A stretch of 64,000 bases of DNA from Batillaria attramentaria (lineage: Eukaryota; Mollusca; Gastropoda; Batillariidae). A program made the position numbers and the translations under genes. The notes beneath the pieces were generated by a model. That model did no database searches, was not told where the DNA came from, and saw only the letters and a list, made by a program, of their open reading frames with translations. Of this stretch, positions 1 to 10,128 are shown one piece after another. How positions within the stretch are numbered: position 1 is the first letter of the stretch; every line of letters starts with the position of its first letter. Where the stretch lies: the NCBI GenBank assembly GCA_018292915.2, contig JACVVK020000167.1:439001-503000 (forward strand), read 5' to 3'.

Positions 1-258
1 TACGGCACCTGCGGTGCCAGCCGTGTAATCATCCACATCATAAGACGTGTCATACTAAGGGAAGCACCCCCAAAGTCGCACCCGTGAAGTGGGGTGAAAC
101 TCGGCTGTGTGGCAACAGCCTCCCCATCGGGCCCATAGCACACCCACTCTGGGTAGGAGCCGACCTAGGTAGGAAAAATCCCGCTTGCCTCGGCTGGGAT
201 TCGAACCCGGGTCTCCCGGTCCATAGTCCGAAGTGCTAACCACTACACTACGGGGGCC
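1..258 (-). mobile_element. tRNA-derived SINE, family A (cut by window edge)
   Basis: Read on the minus strand from 258, the element opens with a tRNA-like head: GGCCCCCGTAGTGTAGTGG supplies an RNA polymerase III A box and GGTTCGAATCC a B box. A non-tRNA body follows and runs off the left edge. Near-identical copies lie at 3387-3866 (plus) and about 42287-42781 (minus). The 3' part of this copy is missing only because the window starts inside it. The fold is not that of a working tRNA, since no matching acceptor strand follows the T arm. Confidence 0.85.
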
Positions 259-1047
259 GGTGGCTGGTCTGTTTTTAGGACTGACTGATTTCGCAGCCAG
301 CGATCGTACAAGAAAAACGACGTGCGTTCAAAGGAAACAGTGTCTTACCTGTAAATATTACTGTAAATCTGCACATGTCTTTTAAAAACTAAATTATTTT
401 TAAGCAAATAAAAGCGACATAAAAGGGACAGAAACCACTTGACTTTCACCAAAGATCCTCTATACCAGAAAACAATAGTAAAAATATCACAACACCCACC
501 CTTTGGTGACAGAAGACCTATTACTATTACTACTGTTTTCTGGTCCTTTTCTCACCCAGCTTTTCCCCCCCCCCCCCCCCCCCCGCGCAGTGTATGTCAG
601 TACGTCCGCAGAGTTACCTTTTATTTGTTTGTTGAAGTTATGTCCCATTTGTTTGTGTCCTGAGGGAGGCGAAAGCCGAAACGTTGACCTGTGCCGTCCT
701 TTGTGAAAGTTAAGTGGTTTCTGTCCCTTTTATGTCGCTTTTATTTGCTTAACTTTTATTTAACCACGCAGTCGTTACCGTTTCCTTTTCTAAATTATTT
801 TTAATCTGGGTGGTTCTGAATTTTACCTCTTTTAACCAGTAACACCTCATGTACAGATAAGGACCCGGCTTTGGCGTGCCATTATATATTACATAATTAA
901 AATTATCAGAAAAAAATATAACTGGCCCGGCCCCGTGGGCTAGGAGTGCTCGCCTCATGTCCCCTCTGAATAAATTACACAACTAAACGTCATAATTAAA
1001 GAAAACCAAAAAGTCCCCAATCACTTAGGTTGCAGGGACGTTAAACT

Positions 1048-1049
<2 letters not shown>

Positions 1050-1092
<43 letters not shown>

Positions 1093-1113
1093 ACACACAC
1101 ACACACACACACA
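1050..1113. repeat. (CA)n microsatellite
   Basis: About 60 bp of CA dinucleotides with one interruption. No coding content. The surrounding 260-1200 stretch holds a poly-C run near 558-584 and no recognisable gene. Confidence 0.95.
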
Positions 1114-1214
1114 TCAAAGAAAACCGTATTTCTCATGTAGCCGAGTGGTTCGTACCCTCTCGCTCACTACCCTTTGTTCTCGGGCCAGCTCTGTACGGTA
1201 GCCTTTGTTCACCA

Positions 1215-1480
1215 GGGCCCGCATGTAAAAGTCGGGGTTAGTGAGTTTAGCCCCGGGTTAGAGTCTAACCTCGAACTAGCTTTAGGGTTAATTTTTTTTT
1301 TTTTTAAACCAGGAAGCGGGTCCATTCCAGCAAGGTGTCTATTCCGTTATAGCAGGATTTTTGTCTTTCTTTCTTTGCTTCCTTTTTTTATTTAATTTTG
1401 TTTGGGGGTTTCGTTTGTCATAGTCTGGGTTAGGCCCGTAGCCGTGGATTAAATTAACCTCGAGTTTTACATACGGGCCC
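1215..1480. mobile_element. MITE, GGGCCCG-ended family, copy 1
   Basis: Ends are inverted: GGGCCCGCATGTAAAAGTCG on the left matches the reverse of the right end (CGAGTTTTACATACGGGCCC). Inside are a short GGGTTAGAGTCTAACC palindrome and a T-rich stretch. Three more copies occur at about 10862-11137, 32457-32736 (inverted) and 50337-50600, so this is a dispersed non-autonomous DNA element about 265-280 bp long. The transposase superfamily cannot be told from this copy. Confidence 0.75.
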
Positions 1481-2018
1481 AGTACATTAGTCCGCGCGTG
1501 TACGGCGGGTGTTTTGGATCCACGATGGCGCATGTGCCAATTAGTTGTGTTTGTTTGTGTCTATTTAGCGTCAAATATCTCCACAGTCGTTTGACCTAGA
1601 GTTATCCTGTAAACTGCAGTAGTTTCAGGAGAGTTTGCACTTTCTAATCATGTTTTGTTCTTAATGCTGTTCTATAGTTTAACGGGTGTATTTTGTCATT
1701 TTTATCACTTTTCGAAAGCAGAGTCCCAGTCTTTTGGCTCTTGGTTCGGCGATAGAAAAGTTCCTGTATTTTGCTAATGTTCCAAACTCATACAGTTTGA
1801 ATGTATTTTCACGATCTTTTAGATGCAGTTTGTTTGAAGTTTGTAGCTGTTCTGTTACGCCCACTGTGGCCAGTTTTCTATGTGTAAGAAATTCCGCTGC
1901 AGCAGGTCGGCGTTCTTTGCTTTCTTTGTGGGCCGCACAGAGAGCATAAAAACCGCTGCCCACGCTTTGCTGCACAACCCGCGAAGCCAAGCAGTCGATG
2001 ACACACGCCAAGAAAAAC

Positions 2019-2444
2019 TTGTCCTTAAAGATCTAAGCTCCCAACAAAAAGCTTTCCGAAGTGTGAAAAAAAAAAATTACAGAGTCGACCGTGCAAGCAC
2101 AGTCAACTCTGTCACAGTTGCACAGTTTTCAGCGTCCCCGAAACCCCAGTAAAAGCCAAGGGCAGCCAGATTTCATAGCTCAGTTTGCGTTTTAACCCAG
2201 AGCGAGAAAGATCGTGCAGCACTCAACATCCGCTGGACACTGTAGCGATGTGTCTCGCTCACTGACTGACCAAAAACCAAATAATGTCACGGCAAACTCG
2301 TGCTCTGATTTTATAAGGGTCCCCGAAGCGCTGAAAACTCTGCAACTGTGACAGAGTTGCCTGGATTATGCACAGTCGAAGGAGTCGCAGTTTTAAGAAA
2401 CGCAATCTTTGGGGCTTTTTGTTGAGATTGCAGACCTTTAAGGG
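2019..2444. mobile_element. fold-back element with ~130-bp imperfect inverted arms
   Basis: The left arm (about 2019-2147) reappears inverted at about 2316-2444. The best shared block, CTCTGTCACAGTTGC followed by AGTTTTCAGCG, is at about 2108-2134 and, inverted, at about 2330-2357. The arms are separated by about 170 bp. No open frame of note lies inside. This is the shape of a fold-back MITE; no target duplication was established. Confidence 0.6.
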
Positions 2445-2589
2445 CTGACATGCCATAGGACGTAAAGCTCAAACCATTCACTCACTTTGCTGTACAGTCG
2501 CCAGCCAGCCCTTCCGCGAGCCATTGCACTGTGGGTTTTGCTCTGCCGTTTTATGATCTGCACTGTTTTCCTGAAATAAACTCATGTTA

Positions 2590-2731
2590 TAGCGACCGCT
2601 GTGTTTTGCCTCCCTGTCTGCATGAACCGGACCCTCCCTGGGCACCCGGCTATACTCAAATACTGGCTGCCGAACCTGACCTCTCACACTGGTGACGGGA
2701 GTCTCTTAACCACTAGACCACCGCCCGTCCC
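2590..2731 (-). mobile_element. tRNA-derived SINE fragment, family D
   Basis: On the minus strand from 2731 a tRNA-like head is visible: TGGTCTAGTGGTTAAGAG resembles an A box and AGGTTCGGCAG a degenerate B box at tRNA-like spacing. The rest has no tRNA character. The B box has drifted, so this is an old copy. Confidence 0.55.
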
Positions 2732-3386
2732 ATGTTACACATGCTACTTAGTCGCCAGTTACGCAGTTCTGCTTCACGCTATGCTTCTGTGAAACACTAT
2801 GCGGAATCTTTAAAACTTTACATAAGGAAAGGCACACATTGTTTGAACGAATTATTTGGGTAAAAGCAAATCTGGGGACTGGAAAGCATGCGTAACTGAC
2901 GGTCCATTTTCGAACAAATATTGCTGGAATTACCTAACAACAGTTCTCTCTACATTTTTTTTTTTTGTGTGTGTTCTTTTGTTTGTTTGTTTTTGGTGTG
3001 TGTGTGTGTGTGTGTGTGTGTTTCCCTCATAAACCGTGTTTGACAGTGACCAAAACGCCCTACCATTCTTAAAAAAAAAAACAAAAAAAAAAACGTTGAA
3101 CTCATTCCTTATATTTGGCTAAGCCCAAATGAAAATTCTTGAACAGCTGCTGCGCGATTTGTTTTACAGGCAGTTACAGTTCACTCTTTCCTTATTTGAT
3201 CTCATTCCATTGTAAAGATTGGTCACCGATAAGGGCACGTGTTTGGCTGTATCTCAAGATTGAAATGGGGTTATTTTGTTGTGCATTGTATTTCTTTTGG
3301 CTTCGGCAAACTCATGTTGAAAACCTAACAAAACAACACTGGGACAAACATTTTGGCTACTGGTACCAATTTAAAAAGGCAGAACC

Positions 3387-3866
3387 GGCCCCCGTAGTGT
3401 AGTGGTTAGCACTTCGGACTATGGACCGGGAGACCCGGGTTCGAGTCCAAGCTGAGACAAGCGGGATTTTTCCTACCTAGGTCGGCTCCTACCCAGAGCG
3501 GGTGTGCTATGGGCCCGATGGGGAGGCTGTTGCCACACAGCCGAGATTCACCCACTTCACGGGTGCGACTTTGGGGGTGCTTCCCTTGGTATGACACGTC
3601 TTATGATGTGGATGATTACACGGCCTGCACCGCAGGTGCCGTAGTTCCCGGGCCTGGTTAATGCCGGGATATTTATGACACGAAGCGTGGAATGCGGCCC
3701 TGTCCCGCAGTCCCAAACCACACGGACCTCCATAGCATCATCTTACCATCATCCTCATCTCCATCATCGCATAATAAAAAATTGACCCAACTTCCGAGCC
3801 CTCCGTGGATTCCACCCATTACCAGGGAGGAACACCACTGGAGCCGGCAACGAGTTGTGGCACCCC
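3387..3866 (+). mobile_element. tRNA-derived SINE, family A (full-length copy)
   Basis: The A box lies in TAGTGTAGTGG just after 3392, and the B box GGTTCGAGTCC is at 3438-3448. A conserved body of about 400 bp follows, ending near GAGTTGTGGCA before a C/A run. It matches the copies at the window start and at about 42287-42781 along the whole body, which sets the family length at roughly 480 bp. The DNA from about 3870 to 4700 shows no gene. Confidence 0.85.
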
Positions 3867-4744
3867 CCCAAAAAAGAAAAAGGCAGAAGGCAGCAAGTTG
3901 TCTGCACTCGCACTTTATTGCACCTCTCAATCTCATTCCTTGGATAATCTCTAGAAAAATATAGTGATTACATCCCATAGGAGCAGCAGAAGCAGGAATT
4001 ACAAACACATGCATGTAAACACATGCACAGTAAATGCGTACGAATGAAAATGACAGTATGCAAAATGGTATGTATGTATATAAATGCATACATGGTAAAT
4101 GAAAATGGCGGAATACATATACATAATACACATACATTCAAAATAAAGATTGAAAAAAGTCAAAAGAGCAAATCAGCGAAGTGACACACTTTTAATAAGC
4201 AAATACAGTAAGTATACTTGGTTGAAAATTACACCTCCCTTCAGCACCTCATTTGGACCTGTCCACTCCTAAAAGTAGGCAATCAGCAAGACGGCTACAG
4301 TTACATGTACGTAAATTTTGCGTACACAGTACATGCAAATGGAGGTGTAAATGATAAGAATAGAGCATTACAGGAAGTCAAAACGTGACAAAGCTATGAG
4401 GTAACATACGTGAAAGAATAGATCAAGAATACAGTACTCGTGCCTCGTTGAAAATAAAATTACCCCCCCCCCCACCCGAAAGTAAGTCATGAAACAAGCT
4501 AAAGCTTGTTATTTCTGATTTATTGCTGATTTACTGCAGAAAAATAGTAACAAAACTTCACATCCACTGTGCCATTGTAAATTAAAAACAGAAAATGCAC
4601 TGTAAGTATGCATACTGGCACAGAAGGAAGGGACAGGAGGGTCAGAAAATTTGAAGCTTGCCCTAAACTGGTGATGAAAAACCAGCACTGTGCCATTGTA
4701 ACGCGGTTAAAAACAAAAGTTTAGAAAATGCACAGCAGGTACAA

Positions 4745-4934
4745 GTACACATGAAAAAGTTGGGGTGGGTGGGTGGTGGGGGGGGAGTTTTGGGGAGTCC
4801 TTTTCCACCACGTATGGGTGATACCAAAGACAGGGCAACGAAGAAAAGGCCAGCACAAATATTCGGCCCCGGCCGGGATTCAAACTCACAACCCGAGCAC
4901 TGAAAGTCAAACGCTCTACCATTCGGCTATCACC
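4745..4934 (-). mobile_element. tRNA-derived SINE, family C
   Basis: On the minus strand from about 4934, TAGCCGAATGGTAGAGCG is a good A box and GAGTTTGAATCCC a good B box. A short unrelated body follows down to about 4745. The head is flanked upstream by a C run and an A run (4933-4965). It is a different tRNA ancestor from family A, judged by the A-box sequence. Confidence 0.7.
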
Positions 4935-5566
4935 CCCCCCCCCCCCAAAAAAAAAAAAAAAAAAAATGTTGGGCATTTGGAGCATTTGAAGCCCGCTATC
5001 AACTAGTGATACATAAAAAAAAACATCACTGTGTCATTGTAAAGTGGTTAAAAAGAAAAGATAAAAGAAAAATGCACGGTAGGTAGAACTACAAGCAAAG
5101 GTGGCTGAGGTGAATTGTAGCCTGCCAAAAACAAATGAAAAAAACATTGATAATGCTATAAACACTGCTGTTTGTGCGACTACTACTGTGACTATGCTTC
5201 CATTTTATGGAGAAAAAAACAAAGAAATTGGATACACTGACTGTATAGAGAAAAATTAATGTTTACAGAGGACACAAAGTCAACACAATATGCTGCCTCT
5301 GAACTAAATGTTGTATTGACTTTTTCTTCGACTTTCGCGTTGTGTCAACTTTGATTGGAGAATATATGTGCATACATTAATAGAAGAGTGAGTGAGTTTT
5401 TCAGGGCTTAAAGCCGCGCAAGCACCAAAAACTAATTCGCGACTAAGCATACATTACAGGAATATGTAGAAAATAAAAAAAAAACACTCCAGCAAGATCT
5501 ACATGTAAATAGAAGTGAATCCTGCATAACTAAGCAGATCAAAACAAAGACTGGTCCAACGATTAA

Positions 5567-5658
5567 TTAACTCTTTGACGACGAAGCACAATTTCTAACA
5601 CGCGATTTCCTATAGGAAATCGCGTGTTAGAAATTGTGCTTCGTCGTCAAAGAGTTAA
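5567..5658. mobile_element. 92-bp perfect palindrome with TTAA ends (miniature element)
   Basis: The two 46-bp arms are exact inverted copies meeting at 5612/5613 (TA|TA). The ends read TTAACTCTTTGACGACG. TTAA at both ends fits the target duplication of piggyBac-type transposases, and the arms have no loop. It could be a deletion derivative in which only fused inverted repeats remain. Confidence 0.75.
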
Positions 5659-5747
5659 AGTGCAACAGAAATGGGTTTGCACACACGACCATACTGAACT
5701 ACTGTAAACGACATGTGACCAAGAGTTAGGTTTTGTGCAAATTCGTC

Positions 5748-6119
5748 AGGCTGGGGAATTGCTGAGGCGAAAAAAAAAGAAAGACTGAAACCTAGGCCAG
5801 GCTGCAGAGGCAGCGACCTGCTGGGGGACTACGGGGGCAATGCCACACTTCGGAAAACAAATACTAGCATTTTAATGGCATTTAGTAGCATCTCCCGGCA
5901 CCCACAAGTAAAATATTGCATTGGTACTGACATGCAAGTCTTCACAAATGAAGTTAGACTGTCCAATATGATATTGCATATATTATGATACATGACTGTG
6001 TGTGCAACCTTTTCCCCGCTTCCTTTTCTTCAGCTGAAACTTAGATTTTTTTTTTTTTCAAATGAAAGGATAGGAAATTGGACTGAAACTGCCAAATGAC
6101 TGGAAATTCCCCAGCCTGA
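5748..6119. mobile_element. MITE, GGCTGGGGAATT-ended family, copy 1
   Basis: The left end GGCTGGGGAATT and right end AATTCCCCAGCC are inverted copies. The internal sequence recurs at about 43010-43392, and inverted at about 31755-32160. A partial relative lies at about 46060-46180. None of the copies keeps a coding frame. Confidence 0.7.
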
Positions 6120-6209
6120 TTCATGCAACATTTATACCCTGCCTCACGTTAGTAGGCTATGATCCACAGACAAGAAATCACTGCACCAGTATTCAAGCAC
6201 CGTTCCCTG

Positions 6210-6495
6210 TGATTCGAATCCTCGGGACCCTCTCACCATATTTTTGAGGGTCATTTTGTAAATTTGGAGGGTTCATACATAAGATTGTGTCTGTTACGCA
6301 CAATGGCTCAGCGAAAATGCGATGCTGCAAGTGTCCGCTGCTAGTTACAGATCGCTTTTTGTTCATTGGGTTTCCCGGGAAAGCGTTGGAAAAATACTGT
6401 TTGTCACGGCAAGACCAAAACGTGAGTCCCCTGTGACGCACTCCTCTCAAAACTGTGCGTCAGTTTAAGAGTTTTGTGCGTACTCGGGAACACTG
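6210..6495. mobile_element. hAT-like MITE, CAGTGTTCC-ended family, copy 1
   Basis: The right end reads GGGAACACTG, the reverse of CAGTGTTCCC, a common hAT-type terminus. The body (GTCCGCTGCTAGTTACAGAT and neighbours) recurs at about 24905-25862 and, inverted, at 58891-59300. This copy lacks some of the central sequence. Superfamily assignment rests only on the terminal bases. Confidence 0.6.
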
Positions 6496-7746
6496 AATCA
6501 GGATGTCTAATTTCTTCTTCATACTCAGAGAGAGGGGTTGAGGGTATATCCCCAAATTCCTTCTGTGCTGAATGTGTCCCTAGGTACATGTATGCACTTA
6601 AATAAGGCATGGACAAAAGAGTTAAAATTTTGAGTTTAATATTTGATGTTGATGTCACAGTAGCTGGTAACAAAACCTAACCCTTGGCCATGAACAAAAT
6701 GATTTGTTTTTCCCCTGTAAAACACCAAAAAATGCCAAAAGAAAATGCAGAACATTATGCACATAATTCAGATCTATTTAAATCTATTTGAAATAACTAA
6801 CATCTATTTAAATAATGGAGAAGAAAAAAGACCAGATCAAAAAGACTGTGCAAAAAACCATTGCTGTTAATACATTCGTTGCACCTCATGTACATACATG
6901 TACAAAGAACAATTAACATTGTACAAAGTAGATTGTCATTACACAAAGATTTTCTTTGGCACACAAAGACCTCATCATCAAGATGGATTTCACAGACTTG
7001 CAAACAACATGAACAAGGCACTGTATGAGTGACACACTGAAATTTTGAAATGACTGAAACCCAGGCTGTAGTCAAGAGGCCACCCAGGCCCTACCAGGGT
7101 AGTGTGGGGTGGGGTGGGTTGGGGTGGGCAGAGGGCTCAAGGGGAGGGAAGGCCCTCCAGCTGATAATGAAGTCTTACAGACGATTGATTGCCTCTGCTG
7201 GCACACACACAAAAGAACACGACACTTAGCAGAAGTTGCTGCCATCAGACCCTCAAAAGTTTTTCTTTGGGAGGTGTGGGGTGTGTGTGTGTGTGGGGGG
7301 GGGAATTTGGTGCTGGAGGATGGAGAATGGAGGTGGGGAGGGGAGGGGGTGCGGACAGAAACATGGCTGCCAACCCCAGAAAGTGAATAATCATATTCCG
7401 GGGAAGGGGGGGAGGTCGTTGCTCGGCCATAGGCTGTCAACGTCAAACACAGAGGATCCGGCGCGAGTGATTTAATCAAAGAAACGACTTGGTCTACTGT
7501 ACAGGCAGACAACGAACCTTCACGACTGTGGGGAGGGGACAGAGGCCCTCCAGCTGAAAATGGATTTTAGCAATCTTGAGGACATCTGGGTGCAAATCCT
7601 GCCACACCCACACTACAATGTGCTGCGTAGCAGAGGTTGCTGCTACCTGACTCCTTAAAGAAAAGGAAATGGAATTTCTGTCAGAGTGGGTTTTGCAAAA
7701 AAACGGATTTCTATTACCCAGGTATCAGAGTGTCACACATAGAAAC

Positions 7747-7889
7747 ATCAGCTAGGGGAAAGCCCCTAAGCCTGAATCAGATCCACAAATGCACAAACAG
7801 GCAGTGCTGAAAATCAATCAGCTAGGGGAAAGCCCCTAAGCCTGAATCAGATCCACAAATGCACAAACAGGCAGTGCTGAAAATCAATC
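7747..7889. repeat. exact tandem duplication, 70-bp unit x2
   Basis: A 70-bp unit beginning ATCAGCTAGGGGAAAGCC occurs twice back to back with no visible differences, which implies a recent duplication. The wider 6500-8340 region carries G-rich low-complexity DNA and no supported gene. It may include 3'-untranslated sequence of the galactosyltransferase, which ends at 9026 on the minus strand. Confidence 0.9.
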
Positions 7890-8347
7890 TACTGGCCATA
7901 ACCAAGTATTTTGTTTCAAATGTTTGAATAAACACATTAAGTACATTGTACACAATGTAAGAATTTCACACAGAGATCAATGTGTATATATACAACAGTG
8001 GCACACGTTAACACAGACTCTCGATCCCACAATAGCACCAGCCAAACAAATAGAAATATAGCACCAGCCACTAATTTCACTTTGCCCTACCTCTGTTACG
8101 TCATCTCATGATAAATGATGAAGAATACAGACTAGTCATGCCTTTCAATCCAGGTCGCAGCTGTATTTGTATGCGATGTGACCACTCTTTCTGACTGTAA
8201 AACTCAGACATACGTGAGGGCTTATAAGATGAATGCCTTGGCTGACTATAAAAGTAGAGGAAATTAAATTTTGTCCTGTATGATGCATGTTGCGGGACAG
8301 AAATGATAGGACTATGTCCGCCTTGGTAAGAAATAAATCGGATATAT

Positions 8348-8821
8348 TTAACCTTCCGGCTACGTCGTGGGTAAAAAGTTGCACACACATTGCTTTAGAT
8401 GAACGTATCTCCGTCAATATTTAGGTCACACCTTTGAAATTTCATGACTTTGTCAATAAATGGTTTGACAATGTTCATGCCAAAAATTGTGTTGTTTAAC
8501 TTGTAATTAGCAGAGTAATTAAACAATAAATAAGAATAAGTTGTGAATTGCCTATATAAAAACCATGGGTAATTTGTTTCCCACGATGTAGGACTAGGAA
8601 TAAGTCGAAAATTACCTATGTAAAAACCATGGGTAATTTGTTTCCCACGACGTAGGACTAGGAATAAGTCGAAAATTACCTACGTAAAAACCATGGGTAA
8701 TTTGTTTCCCACGACATAGGACTAGGAATAAGTCGAAAATTACCTATGTAAAAACCATGGGTAAGTTGTTGCACACGATGTAGGACTAAGAAGTTTTTTA
8801 GTGACGTAGCCGGAAGGTTAA
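8348..8821. mobile_element. TTAA-flanked MITE with four 64-bp internal tandem repeats, copy 1
   Basis: The ends are TTAACCTTCCGGCTACGTC and its exact inverse. TTAA is duplicated at each end, as expected for piggyBac-like insertion, and CCTT is a fitting terminus. Between about 8530 and 8800 a unit containing AACCATGGGTAA and TAGGACTAGGAATAAG repeats four times with a regular 64-bp period (CCATGG at 8563, 8627, 8691, 8755). A second copy is at 24961-25423. Confidence 0.8.
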
Positions 8822-9025
8822 AAATGAATGATCTAAGGCCCAATGTCTGTCCAAAAGCTTTCCTTCGGTGTTATTTTCGAGACCTGGTTTCTTCAAGTTT
8901 TAATCGACTATGAGGTGTCTAGTTTTTCTTGGGGGTATACAACAGCACATCACTAGTATCACTCAAAACGGTCTCTACAATCATGGCGCATATCACCAAG
9001 AGATCAAAGATGGCTCAAGCAGCGG

Positions 9026-10065
9026 TCACAACTCTTCCTTCGTCATTTTGGCATCTTGGGCCTTGTCAATGACAACAGAGTCCTCTGTATCAGAGAAGTA
9101 ATCAGGCTCCCCTGTGTAATGTGTTGGATACACAAGGAATGGGTCAGCGGACAGCGCCAGTAGATTCCGGGGAGAGAACGCATTCTTCCATTTTTCCCTG
9201 AAAATTAAAACAGTCTCTCATGTACAAGGATCGGGATTTTTTTTTTCTCCTGTTTTAACCCTTTCAGTGCCCATCATGTGCAGTCCAGTGCCCAGTGACA
9301 CAGCGATCGTCAAATGTGTCGGGACCATGGTAGCCATTCGGGCTACCGCCCTGAACAAAACTAGTAGCCCGAAAAAAATTCTGGAAGCCGGAGTGGCTGC
9401 TAGGTTCTGATTCATCTCAGAATTCCTGCTGGCCATTCGGGCTACCGCTACTGGAGCTTTCACTCGCCCGGCGGTAAATTTGGTAGCGAAAGCGAGCGGG
9501 CAAGCGCATTTGACAATCGCTGGTGACACAGTATTCCGTTGCCTACTACACACAAGTTATACTCACAGCACACACATGATGACAAAATACACACGGACAT
9601 ATAACTTGGGAACTCCACTACGTGTGTGCGCACACACAACTTTGATCATGTCACAGAAAGGGTCTGGTACTGAAAGGGTGAAAGCCAGCAAGCACAAAAA
9701 TATTTGCAAACAGCAAAGTCATTCAGCTTTGCACACACACACACACACACACACCACACACGTACACTCTTGCATACACAACATGCACAAACACATGCAC
9801 ATCACAACTGCATCCCTGGTTTTTCACAGCACCAGCATATGGGAACTGAAATTTCAATATATATGCAACAAGCTGCAAATCTGACCTCCAACTGAGACCA
9901 GTGACATTTAGACAGGTTCTTTATCACTTTCTGTAAGTCAATGAAATTTATCTAAATTTCTAATTTTGGATTATGACATAGACTGACGTCATTAAAAATT
10001 AATGTAAGCAAAGAAACTCCAAACAAATGAATGCCTGTTTGCGTGCTTGCACGCGCGCACGCACG

Positions 10066-10128
<63 letters not shown>

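Noticed and set aside
180..258. tRNA-like sequences with good A and B boxes (also at 3387, 4866-4934, 42720-42781, 56221-56291)
   Set aside because: Acceptor strands do not pair and each continues into a shared repeat body, so they are SINE heads, not tRNA genes.
8530..8800. Regular array of 64-bp units
   Set aside because: Not CRISPR: units are contiguous with no unique spacers, and the array is inside a TTAA-flanked element of an animal genome.
9218..9553. 111-codon minus frame similar to one at 59621-59986
   Set aside because: The similarity is due to the shared 222-bp MITE, not to a gene family.
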